Source: Panicum virgatum (taxonomy: Eukaryota > Streptophyta > Magnoliopsida > Poales > Poaceae). From it: a stretch of DNA of 64,000 bases. Under the pieces are notes generated by a model. The model ran no database searches and was not told where the DNA came from. It saw nothing but the letters and a program-made list of their open reading frames with translations. Both the position numbers and the translations under genes were made by a program. Where the stretch lies: positions 28,754,090 through 28,818,089 of the forward strand of contig NC_053153.1 in the NCBI RefSeq assembly GCF_016808335.1, read 5' to 3'. Shown in pieces: positions 42,795-54,110 of this stretch; the stretch's first letter is position 1; every line of letters starts with the position of its first letter.

Positions 42795-45587
42795 ATGCCG
42801 AGTCTTGGTAAGATCCCGGTGTTTTTCGGTGAGGACTATGCCTACTGGAAGGTTCGCATGAGAGCCTTCCTGCAGAGCATGGGAGCCGATGTCTGGGAGA
42901 TTACCACGAACCAGCTTTACGAGGTGCTTGCTGTTCGGGCCACGCCTCTTCAGGTGACCCAGCACGAGGCTAACGCCAATGCCGTCAATGCCTTGTTCGC
43001 TGGCGTTTCTCGTGCGGAGTTCTCACGCGTCCAGTGTTTTCAGGAAGCCCACAAAATCTGGACGTGCCTTGAGAACTACCACGAGGGTACACCTCAGGTG
43101 AAGGCCAGACTGTTCGAGACTCACCGGCGTGAGTACGAGAACTTCACACAGGAGCCGGGTGAGAGCATTGACCTGATGTTCAGTCGTTTTCAGTCGATTG
43201 TGAACAAGGTCAATGCGAACAGATCTGCTGGTGCCCTTGAGTACACAGAGCATGAGAAGGCACTTAAGTTGCTTTACGCACTTGATCGCTCTGTGTGGGA
43301 TCTCAAGGTGAACACCATCATTGAGTCTGCTGGCTATGAGACTCTGACGGTGAACGAGCTTTTCAGCAAGCTCAAGGCCACAGAGGTGGATAACCAGACA
43401 CGAGCCAAGCTCAATGGTGCTCCTCCTTCCAAGAGCGTCGCTCTTGTGACTGGCCCAGGTGGTGGATCGGGCTCTAACGCTAACTCTGCTCTTTGCTTTT
43501 CTCTTGCCTCTTTGCCTTCTGTTTCAGATGAGCAGCTGGAGATGCTGGGCGACGACGACTTGTGCCTCCTCATCAGCAAGTTCCAGCGCGTCTACCATAA
43601 CAGGCAGAGGAAGAAGAACCCCGGGTGCTACAACTGCGGCGATCTGAACCACTTCATCGCCGATTGCCCCAAGAAGTCCGGCGGTGGCCAGAACAACTCC
43701 TTCGACTACTACCGCCACCGTGACCGCGACGAGGGAGGCTCCAACAAGGAGCGTCGGCGCCACAAGCACCGCAGTCGTGACCGGGGAGGACGCTTCGACA
43801 AGGAGTCGCTCAAGAAGCGCTTCCAGTACAAGGCCAAGAAGCGGGAGAAGGCCTTCCTGGCGCAGCTCAGCGACCTCGACAAGAGCTCCGATACCGACCG
43901 CTCTTCTTCACCGACCTCCGACGACGACGACAAGAAGAAGAAGAAGCGGGACAAGGAAGCCACCGGCTTCATCGGCCTTTGTTTGGCGGCCGGTCGGCGC
44001 AAGAGCTTTTGCACCATGGCGGGCGAAGCTAATGGTGCTCGTACGTCTTCGGGTGGACATGCTACACCGACGCACTCCGGCTCTTCTCCTGGATCCGAGA
44101 GCGATTCAGAGGTAAACTCCACGATCGACCTGCTTGATATAGAGATTAGGGAGTTGTACGCCGCTCTCGACAACCAGAAGAGGCTGCTTAAGGAAGCAGC
44201 CAGAGAGCATAGAAAGCTTAGGGCTGAGCTGGCTTGTGCTAGGGAGAAATCTAGTGAGGATGAGTGCGCTGGCTGCATATCTCACATGAATGATCTTGTT
44301 GCTCTCCGTGCTAAGCATGATGAGAACGTCGCGAACTTAGATGTTGCTAAGACTTCGCTTTCTGACGTGTCTCACGAGCTAGCCAAGGCCAAGCATGAGG
44401 TTGAACTTGTCAAGGACGCTCCCATTGTTAGTGATGTGCTTGAATGCAATGAGTGTCCTATCTTCAAGTCTGATCTAGTTTCTTTGCAGTCCAAGTTTGC
44501 TACTGTTGTTTGTGAACTAGAGGAGCTTAGATCTAGACCTGCTTTGCTTGGTGCTTGTAAGCTTTGTCCCACGTTTAGGTTGGAGCTAGAGGAGAAGAAC
44601 GTTTTGATTAAGTCTTTGGGGAAGACTAAGGTCGTGGAGTCTAGCCCACCTATTGACTGCTCTGTTTGCCCTGGGTTTATCTCTGATTTGGATAATCTTG
44701 CGGTAGAGAAAGCCAACTTGGAGAATGAGAATACATATCTTAGGGCGATTCTTAGTTGAGTTTCTGCTAGTGAGCCGCAGTTGGGCATGATGATTAAGCA
44801 GTTCAAGCGTGGTGATGGTTTTGGGGTCGGTTACACATACACGAAGTCAGACTTTGACAAGTTGTATGGTAAGATTGACAATGCTGCTGGAAACACTGCT
44901 AGCACGAGCACGTAGCCTTCGCTTGTTGACCCCGCGGATGGTGTGTTTAAAGAACCACCGAAAGCACCTCCGTAGAAGCAGGTTTGGGTTCCAAAGCCCA
45001 ATAAGCTGAGGAATCCCCTCGATGCGCTCCCTGCTGCCGCAGCCCAGGTTGCCCAGAAGAAGGGGGTTGCTCCTCCCCGTCCGCAGGCTAGGCCTCCACC
45101 TCCCAAGCGTGAGGTGAGGTACCACTGCGAGTTCTGTGACAGGGAAGGTCACTTGGAGGAGTTTTGCTTCAGGAGGAAGCGGGCTGTGAGGCGAGAGCAG
45201 GAGAGACGGAATGCAGACATGTACTCTGCTCGGGTGCATGGTCCTTCTCGGCGTGGTGGTAGGCAAGATGCTAGGGCGCGCCGTGTAGGTGGAGGTCATG
45301 GAGATGGTGGTGGTTACCGTGCTCCAGCAGGTGGTCGCTTTGCCGGTCATGCTCCTGGTCGTTTTCAGTACGGCTATGGACCACGGGACCGAGGCTTTGG
45401 AGGAGGTTTTGAGGCTCCACGCTTTTCTCGCGGTGGTGTTCGTCAGCCTCGTGGTAGACGGGACAGGGGATACGCTTTGCCTGACTTTGCTTACCCTTCT
45501 GTAGAGCAAATGGCTCATCACTGGTTTGCTTCTCACTTTGCTAACCCCAGTGTCGAGACGTTTGCTCCGCCTATGTCTCGTTGGTGA
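42795..45587 (+). pseudogene. Element C gag, nearly complete, with in-frame stops
   Basis: Open for 654 codons from ATG 42795 to TGA 44757-44759, then continuing in frame to 45587 through two TAG codons (about 44915 and 44973). The TGA stands where element D has Trp. Order: copia gag N-terminus (VFFGEDYAYWKVRM), capsid-type region with HEGTPQVKARLFETHRREYE, CCHC knuckle CYNCGDLNHFIADC (near residue 280), Arg/Lys-rich and acidic linker, a coiled coil with four CxxC pairs (residues 491/494, 551/554, 588/591, 622/625), a Pro-rich part, a second CCHC knuckle CEFCDREGHLEEFC, a Gly/Arg-rich segment, and the YPSVEQMAHHWF end. Gag coats and packages the RNA. Confidence 0.88.
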
Positions 45588-47937
45588 TGCAGGTTGGTGG
45601 CTTGGAGAACAAGTGCTCCATGGATCTTGGTCTTATGCAGGTTTGATCAAGACTTGATGGTTCTCCAAGGCTGATGGATAGCCCGTGGTGGTTTGTGTAT
45701 CATATGTACATTTGAGTTTGCCCTTTGAGTTCTTTGTACATTTTCTGCTTGTGACATGTTGTAGATTCTTTATCTCATACTTGCTTTGCTTGCTAGGTCT
45801 GTACTTGTGCTATGGTGGACTAGCCACTCTGTATGCTAGTTTTTATGGTTTTCATATTGTCATGACTCTTTCTAGCTCAGGGTGTGTGCTTTGTTCAGTT
45901 TCCTTCTGCTTGTGTAGCTTTTGCTTCTTAGTTCTAGTTGCTAGCTCAAGTATCTCCTTCATTTCGTCTAGCTACATTGGTTCATGCTACTGAGTGCCTT
46001 TAGACTTTTCTAGGAATATCTTCTGTCTTGATATGTTCTAGAGTGTCTTTTGGTATACTTTTGCATGTAGCTTGACTAACACCTAACCATTTGCTTGAGT
46101 TTTGTTCTGGATCTTTGGTGTTTGCTATTTCCTTGTGTCCTAGCTTCTCTTGTGCTAGGTATCACTTGTTGAGGAGGAGCTCTACCTCAGGTGCCGATAA
46201 TGATCCGGAGTTACTGCGCCGGCTGCAGGCTCCGGCCCCTTCTGCTTCGACTACCTCAGCTCAGGAGGACGATCCAGTACCACTACTTCCACTTCGATCG
46301 TTCACCTCTACAAGAACCTGTTCGAGTAGAAGATGGATCCGCTGAGGACGCAGGGGAGGTGACCTCGAGCTTGCTATGCTCTAGGTCCAACGGGATCTTC
46401 ATCGAGGTATGTGAGCGTTCGGCTTGTACGTTTTCCTCTCAGGATGGACTTGTGGTTTTCTGATTGTTACCTTTTCCATGGTACTCAGTTGGATCCATTT
46501 GGTCTAGTCCTGTGTGTCTTTGAGCCGTTGTATTTGCTGAGTTCTTCAGTTGCTTAGCTTTTGTTTTTTTCTTTGTCCTTATCTTAGTTTTAGCTTAGTT
46601 AGTTGCATTCTGCATATGCATTGTACATGTTTGCATTTTGCATTGCCTCACTTACACCAGCATTCTTGTATACACTGCTATGATCTTCTAGTACCTGCTA
46701 GTGTGAGTTGATAAATTTGATCATGTATAGCTTGCTCCATTGTGTATATGACATCGTCTGAGTTAAGCTATTTTGATTTGAAAATCTAAAAACATGATCA
46801 CCCTGTTTTGGCTACTAGCATGTTAGGGCGTGTTGATGTGCTTTGCTATCTTATTCATGCTAGTGTAGCCTTTCGTTCAGCAATTCATACATGAAATTAT
46901 CTAAATCTGATAAAATTGCTTGTACTGCTCTTGAAATGGATTGAGAAGATCTAGGTGGGATTGCTTGTCGCACTGATCGAGCTTTCGGGACGGCTCACAC
47001 TGCACTTGTGAGAACCCGGGCAAGGCTGTGCATGACTGAAACGAGTGCTTTAAGCTTCTGATTGTCTTTTGGCATAGGCTTGGCCTCGTTGCTAAGTGAA
47101 GCATGACAAGCTTTCAACCCCTGGCATTAAGAATTGCTTGATATAAAATTGATTGAAAAATGAATGTTAACAACTTGTTTTTGGCTGAGTTTGGATCACC
47201 TGTATGAGTATGATTAGCACTGCTTTCCATTCCCTACTTGTTAGTGCTAGATCATGGGTGATACTTTTATTTCTCCTAAATTGAACTTGCCTAGCTCTAG
47301 ACTGATTTGATATACCCTGTTGAGCTAGATGTAGGTCTTGTTTATGGATGCACACGTGCTTGTGACTAGATGTTGCTCATATCATTGTATCCCTGAATGC
47401 TTTCACTTACACCTCCTGCATTGCATTCATGGCATGGCATCTGTTCAGGGGGAGTCTCAGTTTCAGGGGGAGCTTTAGGTGTATTTAGGCTTGATGTGTG
47501 CATGTGCCAACAAGGGGGAGAATTTTTTGGAGAAGTGATCGAATAAGGGGGAGATTTGTTTGATTTTTGAAAAACTTGTTGTGCACAGGGCTTTGAGAGT
47601 GCATCATTTTGGGAGAGTTGCACTTGTGAGAGGAAAAAGCTTTGCTTGGGGAGTTTCTGCTTTGTTTTTGGCTCCTGGATTTCCTCGCTTTCCTTCCACT
47701 TCCAGCATGACTGCGTCAAGCGTTACCTCTGTCTTTGAGGAGTCATGTTTTGGCATTTGATCGATTGCGTCGAGCCGTTGCCCTTGTCTTAGGGGATCGA
47801 TCTGTGCTTGAGTAAGTGACTGGTCTTGCCTTTCTGAGCTTTGTGTCACTTGCTTGAGTTCTTCGCTTTCTTATTTCTTTTTATCACTTCTCTGGTTACA
47901 GGTGGTGTGTTGACAATGCACTCATCAAGGGGGAGAT
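45588..47937 (+). other. Element C 3' non-coding region replacing pol, with polypurine tract
   Basis: It starts right after the gag stop (TGATGCAGGTTGG) with T-rich sequence. No pol motif is present in any frame I examined. 46180-46400 is a GC-rich, exon-like island ending in ATCGAG|GTATGTGAG. CAAGGGGGAG-type purine words recur near 47453, 47510 and 47546. The true polypurine tract is ATCAAGGGGGAGAT before 47938. Confidence 0.7.
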
Positions 47938-50013
47938 TGAGGAATGAGAGTACTCTATCCTGCCTGTGATGAGTGAATTGTCAACCGTGCGGTGTGATCG
48001 TGCGCGTGGTCTTTGGATTGCAGGTACACGGGCGTCGAGTGTCGACGGAGAGTTGCCGTGGAGGAGCTCGGGCCGGGCGGCAGCTGTGGCGTCCACTCCT
48101 GGATCGAGGGCGCAAGTGGCGACGGAAGGCAGATTTCTTGGTTTGCGCCACAAAACCAAGGAGGCGGACGGCGGTTGAAGACGCCGAGTCGTGGAGGCAC
48201 GAGCGTCGGTCTCGGGACTGACGGAGGCGACGGGCGACGACGGCGTCTAGGGCCTCGCTGCGGGCGAGGAGGTGACGGGCGTCGGGCGGCGTCTAGGGCC
48301 GTCAGAAGGCCGAGGCGGGAACGGCGTCTAGGGCCACGGCGTGGAGGCGGGAATCTTCCCGCGCGTGAGGTTTTGGCGGTTTTCTCAAAACCGGCCACCT
48401 ACCCGGGTTTCGCGGACCCTCCAAAACCGCGGACTGGAGATTCATCCACACATCGGCACCGCGGAGAAGACTTCGACTCGAAGAAAGAACCTCGACCGTC
48501 GGATGAGTCCTTGTATTTTTTTCCGGTTCTGCCCCTACGGGCTTTCTAGTGTTTATTTGAGTATAGAGGTAATGTAGTCTTTTTGGGTGAGAGTTGTTGG
48601 GTTAAAAACCCCCTCACCCCCTTCCTCTCTCCCCTCTCCCTGTTTTTCCTTTCCCCTGCCGCAAGAACAGGCGCGCGCCTCCCCTCCCGAGCGTCCTGCT
48701 CCTCTTCCTCTCTTCCTCCCTCTTCTCCCCTAGGGTTAGGATTTTGTGATGGAAATTTGAGACCTTTACCATGGATTCGCTGGGAAAGGAGCTGGGAAAG
48801 GAGGCCCTTTCCTCCTAGTGCCCTCCGAGCTTTTGGATTGAGTCAATTTGTGTTCATTTTCGTGGGTTTTTGGCTTTCCTTTTTGTCTGATCTTGCACAA
48901 GTCTTGGAGGGGTCAGGGGGCACGGTGTGTTCTGCTGCTGCAGTGAGCAAGTGCCTGGTCGTGGCATGCGTTTGGCCTTTAGCTTGGTGATGCAGGCAGG
49001 CATGCAGCTGCGCAGGAGGTGTTGATTTAATTTCAGTACTTGAAATTCGCGTGAGTTCCTGCCTTGGTTTTCCGTGTATGTTTCTTTGTTCTTGTGATGC
49101 GCAGGGGAAAGGGAGGAGCCTCCCTGGTTGCCATGCTTAGCAGGGTCTGGCAAGGCACGGTTGCTAGGCGGTGCTAAGGCAGGAGCGCTGGTGCTGATCT
49201 CTCCTGGGCGCACGCACGCAGGGATTGGCGCCCTTTGGCTTGACAACCAGAGCAGGACTGGTCGGCGCACAGCAAGCAGCGCACACTAGGTGTTCGAGAA
49301 AAATTTCCACCAAGATTTTTGTTGCACTTGTGTGTGTTCTCGATTGCTTTGCAGGTCTTCGTCAAATGCGTGCGTGTGTGGGAAATTCATGGTGCGATGC
49401 CGTTGATTTGCAGCTAGTTTCATCGACGCCCACCAAGTGTTCGAGGAAATGCTGCACAAGGGTTTTCTCTGCCAAGGTGAAGACTTTAGGTAGCGCTTGT
49501 TTCTGATTAGTGCTTAGATTAGTTTTATTCTTGTTCCTGCTAATCTTTGCATGCTTTATTAAGAGAACTCTTTTGTAGTAGTCTGTTGTAATCCTTTTGC
49601 TGAGTCTCTTAATTAGCTTGTTGTTAAGCTTCGCTTCAACTAATTTTGACCTGTGCTATTCTTTATCATATCATCGCATGCTTGTTTAAGTGAAGCTTTT
49701 GTTGGCAGCTTTTGCTTGAGCTGTTTAATTCTTGCTAGCTTCCTCTTAGTCGCGAGCTTTTGGTGTTTAGGTAAATTTCGGCTTCCGTTTTGTTTTGTGT
49801 CTTGCTCGAGTAAATTGCCTTTCACGTGTTTCCGCTTTACATCGAGCTTTTCCTAACTGTTCTTGGGGTGAACTCGTCACTTGTTGGCGTGTGTCGCCTT
49901 GACGGTTAGAAGAGAGGTGTGTCGGGTTGAATTCGGGACATAGGCCTGGTTCTTTTGGAGAATTTATTAAAGGCTCCCATTCACACCCCTCTGGTCGCCT
50001 GTCCGGTCCTTCA
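47938..50013 (+). repeat. Element C 3' LTR (2076 bp)
   Basis: Same family and full length as 40664-42730, with scattered substitutions and small indels (for example an extra GCTGGGAAAGGA near 48790). Confidence 0.95.
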
Positions 50014-50098
50014 AATAGTTAAAATGGAAAAACAGCGGCAGTGAGCTGGATCTAAATAAATTGAATCGATGTCAAGGTAAATAAACAAATAACACTCT

Positions 50099-50555
50099 GT
50101 AGGACCGGAAAATGCGACCAGAGGGGGAGGTGAATGGGAGCAACTCAAAATAATTTCGCACGGAAGCAAACAGATCAAACTCCCAAATTTCAAGAACTTT
50201 AGCAAATTAGATCCAAACGCGAGGAAACTCGAAACATAGGTTCACAAGATCACTAGAAATCTATTCTCAAAATATTATGCAAGGAAATTAAGTATAAAAT
50301 GCGGATCAAGAAAACCTAGATTGAAACCGACGATAAACCTGACGAAGAAAAAATAAGCACGATGCAATGAAACGAAGAACAATACTTAATGATAAAGTAT
50401 TAAACCAAGTACTTGTTCTTACAAAATTGCATCTAGCCTCCGCCCGATCGTCCTCCCTCTCTTGATTAGAGAGATCAACAAAAATCCCTCACTAGGAATT
50501 AAACCCTAGGCTAGACTGGAGAGAGGAGTGCACGCAAGAAGAGCTTCAGGGAGGC
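50099..50555 (-). repeat. Element D third LTR, partial
   Basis: It matches 51950-52411 of the middle LTR up to CAGGGAGGC, then breaks off. The outer end TGTAGGACCGG is next to the CACTC duplication. Confidence 0.9.
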
Positions 50556-50590
50556 GGCTACTGTAGCGCGGAACTGTTCACGGCGGCTAC
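50556..50590. other. Filler DNA at a deletion junction
   Basis: A 35-bp segment present in neither parent sequence joins the partial LTR to the truncated gag. GGCGGCTACTG occurs at both of its edges, as expected for template-switching during end joining. Confidence 0.75.
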
Positions 50591-51892
50591 TGCTAGAATT
50601 TTATTTTGTTTATCAACAAGTTTAGTCAACTCTTCAATTTCTTCTTCAGCAGAATTTTGTACCTCATTATCAGAAGAGTCGTTGCTGCAGTCATATGCAT
50701 CACCCTCATTTAAAGCCATAGTGCACATGCCTCCCTTGATGTCAGCAAGAAAACAGAGTCCTCCATCATTGGTCTTTTTGGGCTTCTCATCTTCGGACTC
50801 TGAATCACTAGAGTTGTAGGAGGCATCTGAATCAAAGCTACCCAGCGAAGAAAAGAGAACATGTGCAGCCTTCTTGATTTGCTTGTCAGTAAACTTCTGT
50901 TGTCCCTTCTTTCTCCCACGCCTATCACTCTTGTTCTTCCTGTCCCTTGATTGTTCCTGGCGCCTGTAGCTGTTGCCATGCTCCGGTGCCTTCACCTTGC
51001 TTGGACAATCAGCAATGAAGTGTCCACGCTCACCACAGTTGAAGCATCCTTCTGAACGCCTTCTATTTCGCCTGTTTTCATATACCCGCTTGAACTTGTT
51101 GGTGAGCAAAACAAGCTGATCATCATCAAATACCTCCAACTCATCATCTGCAATATGACACAAGGAGGACAAAGCAAAACTAGGAGTAGATGAAAGATTA
51201 GCATTAGTGTTAGTACTCCCAGAAACCAAAGCCATTGGAATATTTGAAGAAGAACCAGCTGTGGGATTGTTAAGCTTTTTTCGAAATTGGATGTCGATCT
51301 CTTTGGATTTAAGCTTACTGAAAAGCTCATCAGTTGTAAGAGTCTCATAATTAGTAGACTCAACAATCGCTTCCACTTTTGTACCCCAAACATCCAAGTC
51401 GAGTGCATGCAACAATTTGAGAGCCCTTGCATGATCATCATACGGCATAACCGTTATGTTGGCTTTCATTTTGTTGACAAGACTCAAAAATCGAGCGAAA
51501 AGATTTTCGATAGACTCACCAGGCGATTGCATAAAATTATCATATTCGCGCCTGTAAGTTTCAAATAACCGGATCTTCACTGCGTTGGTGCCCTCATGAA
51601 AATTTTGTAGAGTAGACCAAATCTCATGAGCAACTTGTTTGTCAGAAACACGATCAAATTCAGATTTGCTCAAAGCAGCAAAGAGAAAATCTACAGCTTT
51701 GTTATTGTTTTCATATTTTGTAGCGTGAGCTGCATTTGAGGGATCAGCTGGAATCACATAAGTCGTATCAATTGTAATATTCCAAATCGCAATCCCTTTC
51801 CCCTTGAGAGAGGCACTCATGCGAGCCTTCCAGTACGGGTAATCGGTTCCATCAAAAGCAGGTGGATGTGAAGACGAAGTCATGATCGCCAC
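50591..51892 (-). pseudogene. Element D second gag copy, 3'-truncated
   Basis: It begins MAIMTSSSHPPAFDGTDYPY like the full gag and is the same length as the corresponding part (58404-59705). One substitution (near 51470 versus 59283) changes Val to Met. It includes the copia gag N-terminus and the CCHC knuckle CFNCGERGHFIADC, then is cut after the start of the coiled coil. A short out-of-family tail runs through the filler into LTR sequence. Confidence 0.92.
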
Positions 51893-51949
51893 AAGTGGAT
51901 TTCACAACAGATTAGGTATGAGAAAACCTTAACCGGCTCTGATACCAAT

Positions 51950-52994
51950 TGTAGGACCGGAAAATGCGACCAGAGGGGGGGGGGTGAATGGGAGCAACTC
52001 AAAATAATTTCGCACGGAAGCAAACAGATCAAACTCCCAAATTTCAAGAACTTTAGCAAATTAGATCCAAACGCGAGGAAACTCGAAACATAGGTTCACA
52101 AGATCACTAGAAATCTATTCTCAAAATATTATGCAAGGAAATTAAGTATAAAATGCGGATCAAGAAAACCTAGATTGAAACCGACGATAAACCTGACGAA
52201 GAAAAAATAAGCACGATGCAATGAAACGAAGAACAATACTTAATGACAAAGTATTAAACCAAGTACTTGTTCTTACAAAATTGCATCTAGCCTCCGCCCG
52301 ATCGTCCTCCCTCTCTTGATTAGAGAGATCAACAAAAATCCCTCACTAGGAATTAAACCCTAGGCTAGACTGGAGAGAGGAGTGCACGCAAGAAGAGCTT
52401 CAGGGAGGCTACTGTAGCAACGCCCAAAAACCCTAAAAACGCATACCCCTCAATCCTAGGTGCCACATATTTATAACCCATAGGGTGGCACTACCTAAAT
52501 TACAAATTTGCCATTACGTAAATCAAATTAACGTAATCGGCGCGTATCACTCAATATCATCCTCCACGGCAAACAATCTCGATGTCCGCGATCCTTCCAT
52601 CTAGCACCATGGCGTCCCGTGATCTCGCCGCACGACGATCCGGAATCTTCTCGCGATCGACAATTGTCCCCGTCTTCAGCCACGTCCGCCGCAACGAACG
52701 TCCGGGATCTTGGTTTTGTGGCTTAACCAAGAAACCGTCCACCAACGTTCTCTCGCTGTGTCGTCAGGTACAGTAGACATACACCGCACGATCTCAAATC
52801 CCTCGAACGCAAGTCTTGATCCACCCTTCACCGCTCTCAGTCCATCGGCGTGGCATCATATCTTCATTCTTCACACGTCGCCGCATGTTCAGTCTCCACC
52901 TATCACCTGCATCGACACCAACCAAGAGAAACGTCACACGCACACTGTGTTGTTCAATCACTCATCACAAGGTCCTAGCCCCACGGGCATCTCA
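51950..52994 (-). repeat. Element D middle LTR (1045 bp), 3' LTR of the complete copy
   Basis: In minus sense it starts TGAGATGCCCGTGG at 52994 after a polypurine tract and ends CCGGTCCTACA at 51950. It also acts as 5' LTR of the truncated second copy, being followed by TGGTATCAGAGCC. Confidence 0.95.
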
Positions 52995-54110
52995 ATCTCC
53001 CCCTTGATGAGTGCATTGACAACACCACACCACACAAATTTATTCAAACAAAAATAGAGTAAAAGAAGAAAGAAAAGAAAACAATCTAACAAACTTGATC
53101 CCCAAAGACATGGGCTAGCAACAAAAGCTAGGCTCGACACAATCAAGACAAATACAAGAGTAACTGAAAAGCTCCAAAGCTGACAAACTCCCCCTGTCAA
53201 AATGCTCAAACTCAACCTCCCCCTGAGACTCAGCAATGAATTTGTGTCACTCATTCTCCCCCTTGTTGACAAAGCACTCCATCAAGTAAAAGATACATGA
53301 GGGGACGGCACAGATAGAAGCTTCAGAGACATATATCAAATACTTATACCAGCGAACCAGCAAAACCAGCTGTTCAGAAAAGCAGCAACACAATGCAATG
53401 ACCATAGAAATTTAAATTAGAACCTTTTGAAAACCAATTAGTCAGACCATGCAAACAAATTCAAAGCCAGTATCAAGCTGAAGACAAGACATATAGCAAG
53501 CTCACACGACGGGTAACAAAGCTTCCAATCAAAGTTCACTGCAAATGCTTGAATCAGGTCTATGCCATGAAAGACAAACCCGTGGCACACACAACACCTG
53601 CGACTGGGGCAAGCTGTGAGTAACCAACTTAGGCTGCCATGCCTAAAGCACAAGTCTGTATATACAAACCCAAATCTCAGCATCATATATATTGTTCCCA
53701 ATGTTATATGCTGAATACTGAACCCATTTTTCTTTTGTTGTCCCTGCTGATCTGGGATCTTTTGACAGCCCCTGGACTATAGAGTGCCCGGTTCATGTGT
53801 GTCTTTGCGACACAAAGAACATTTGTTCTTTCATAGGCCCAAAAGAAGCTACATTCACAGTGACGAACCGGTCTTTGACCCATTGAAAGGAGCCAAAACC
53901 GAACCGTGAGCAAGATATATGTCGAGTATTCAACCAGATACTAGAACAAGAACATGTAAACAAGCCTGATAAAATCATGAAGTATCTGTGTGCTGTTTTC
54001 AAAACAAAATATGGTCACCCAAAGCATCACAACCTCTCCAAAGGCATTTATCACAAATTCGCTGAAACAAGTATAAGGCATATGTAACCGAAGCGACAAA
54101 AACATTGATA
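52995..54110 (-). other. Element D 3' region after pol, with polypurine tract
   Basis: About 1.1 kb between the pol stop and the LTR, without a conserved ORF; I see no envelope-like protein. It ends with ATCAAGGGGGAGAT (minus sense, 52995-53008). Confidence 0.8.

Larger units (their letters stand above)
40664..50013 (+). mobile_element. Copia element C: gag-only, pol-less LTR element
   Basis: Complete ends: 5' LTR 40664-42730 and 3' LTR 47938-50013, with perfect AATAG duplications at 40659-40663 and 50014-50018. The primer site follows the 5' LTR. Gag fills 42795-45587. From there to the polypurine tract (about 47923-47937) no protease, integrase or RT is found. Its last bases before the 3' LTR are identical to those of element D, which has intact pol, so D-type proteins could mobilise it. 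The LTRs differ from each other at many positions, more than in D, so it is older than D. Confidence 0.92.

Noticed and set aside
52995..54110. Envelope-like ORF downstream of pol in element D
   Set aside because: Only short frames without a signal peptide or membrane/coiled-coil arrangement; I see no continuous ORF.
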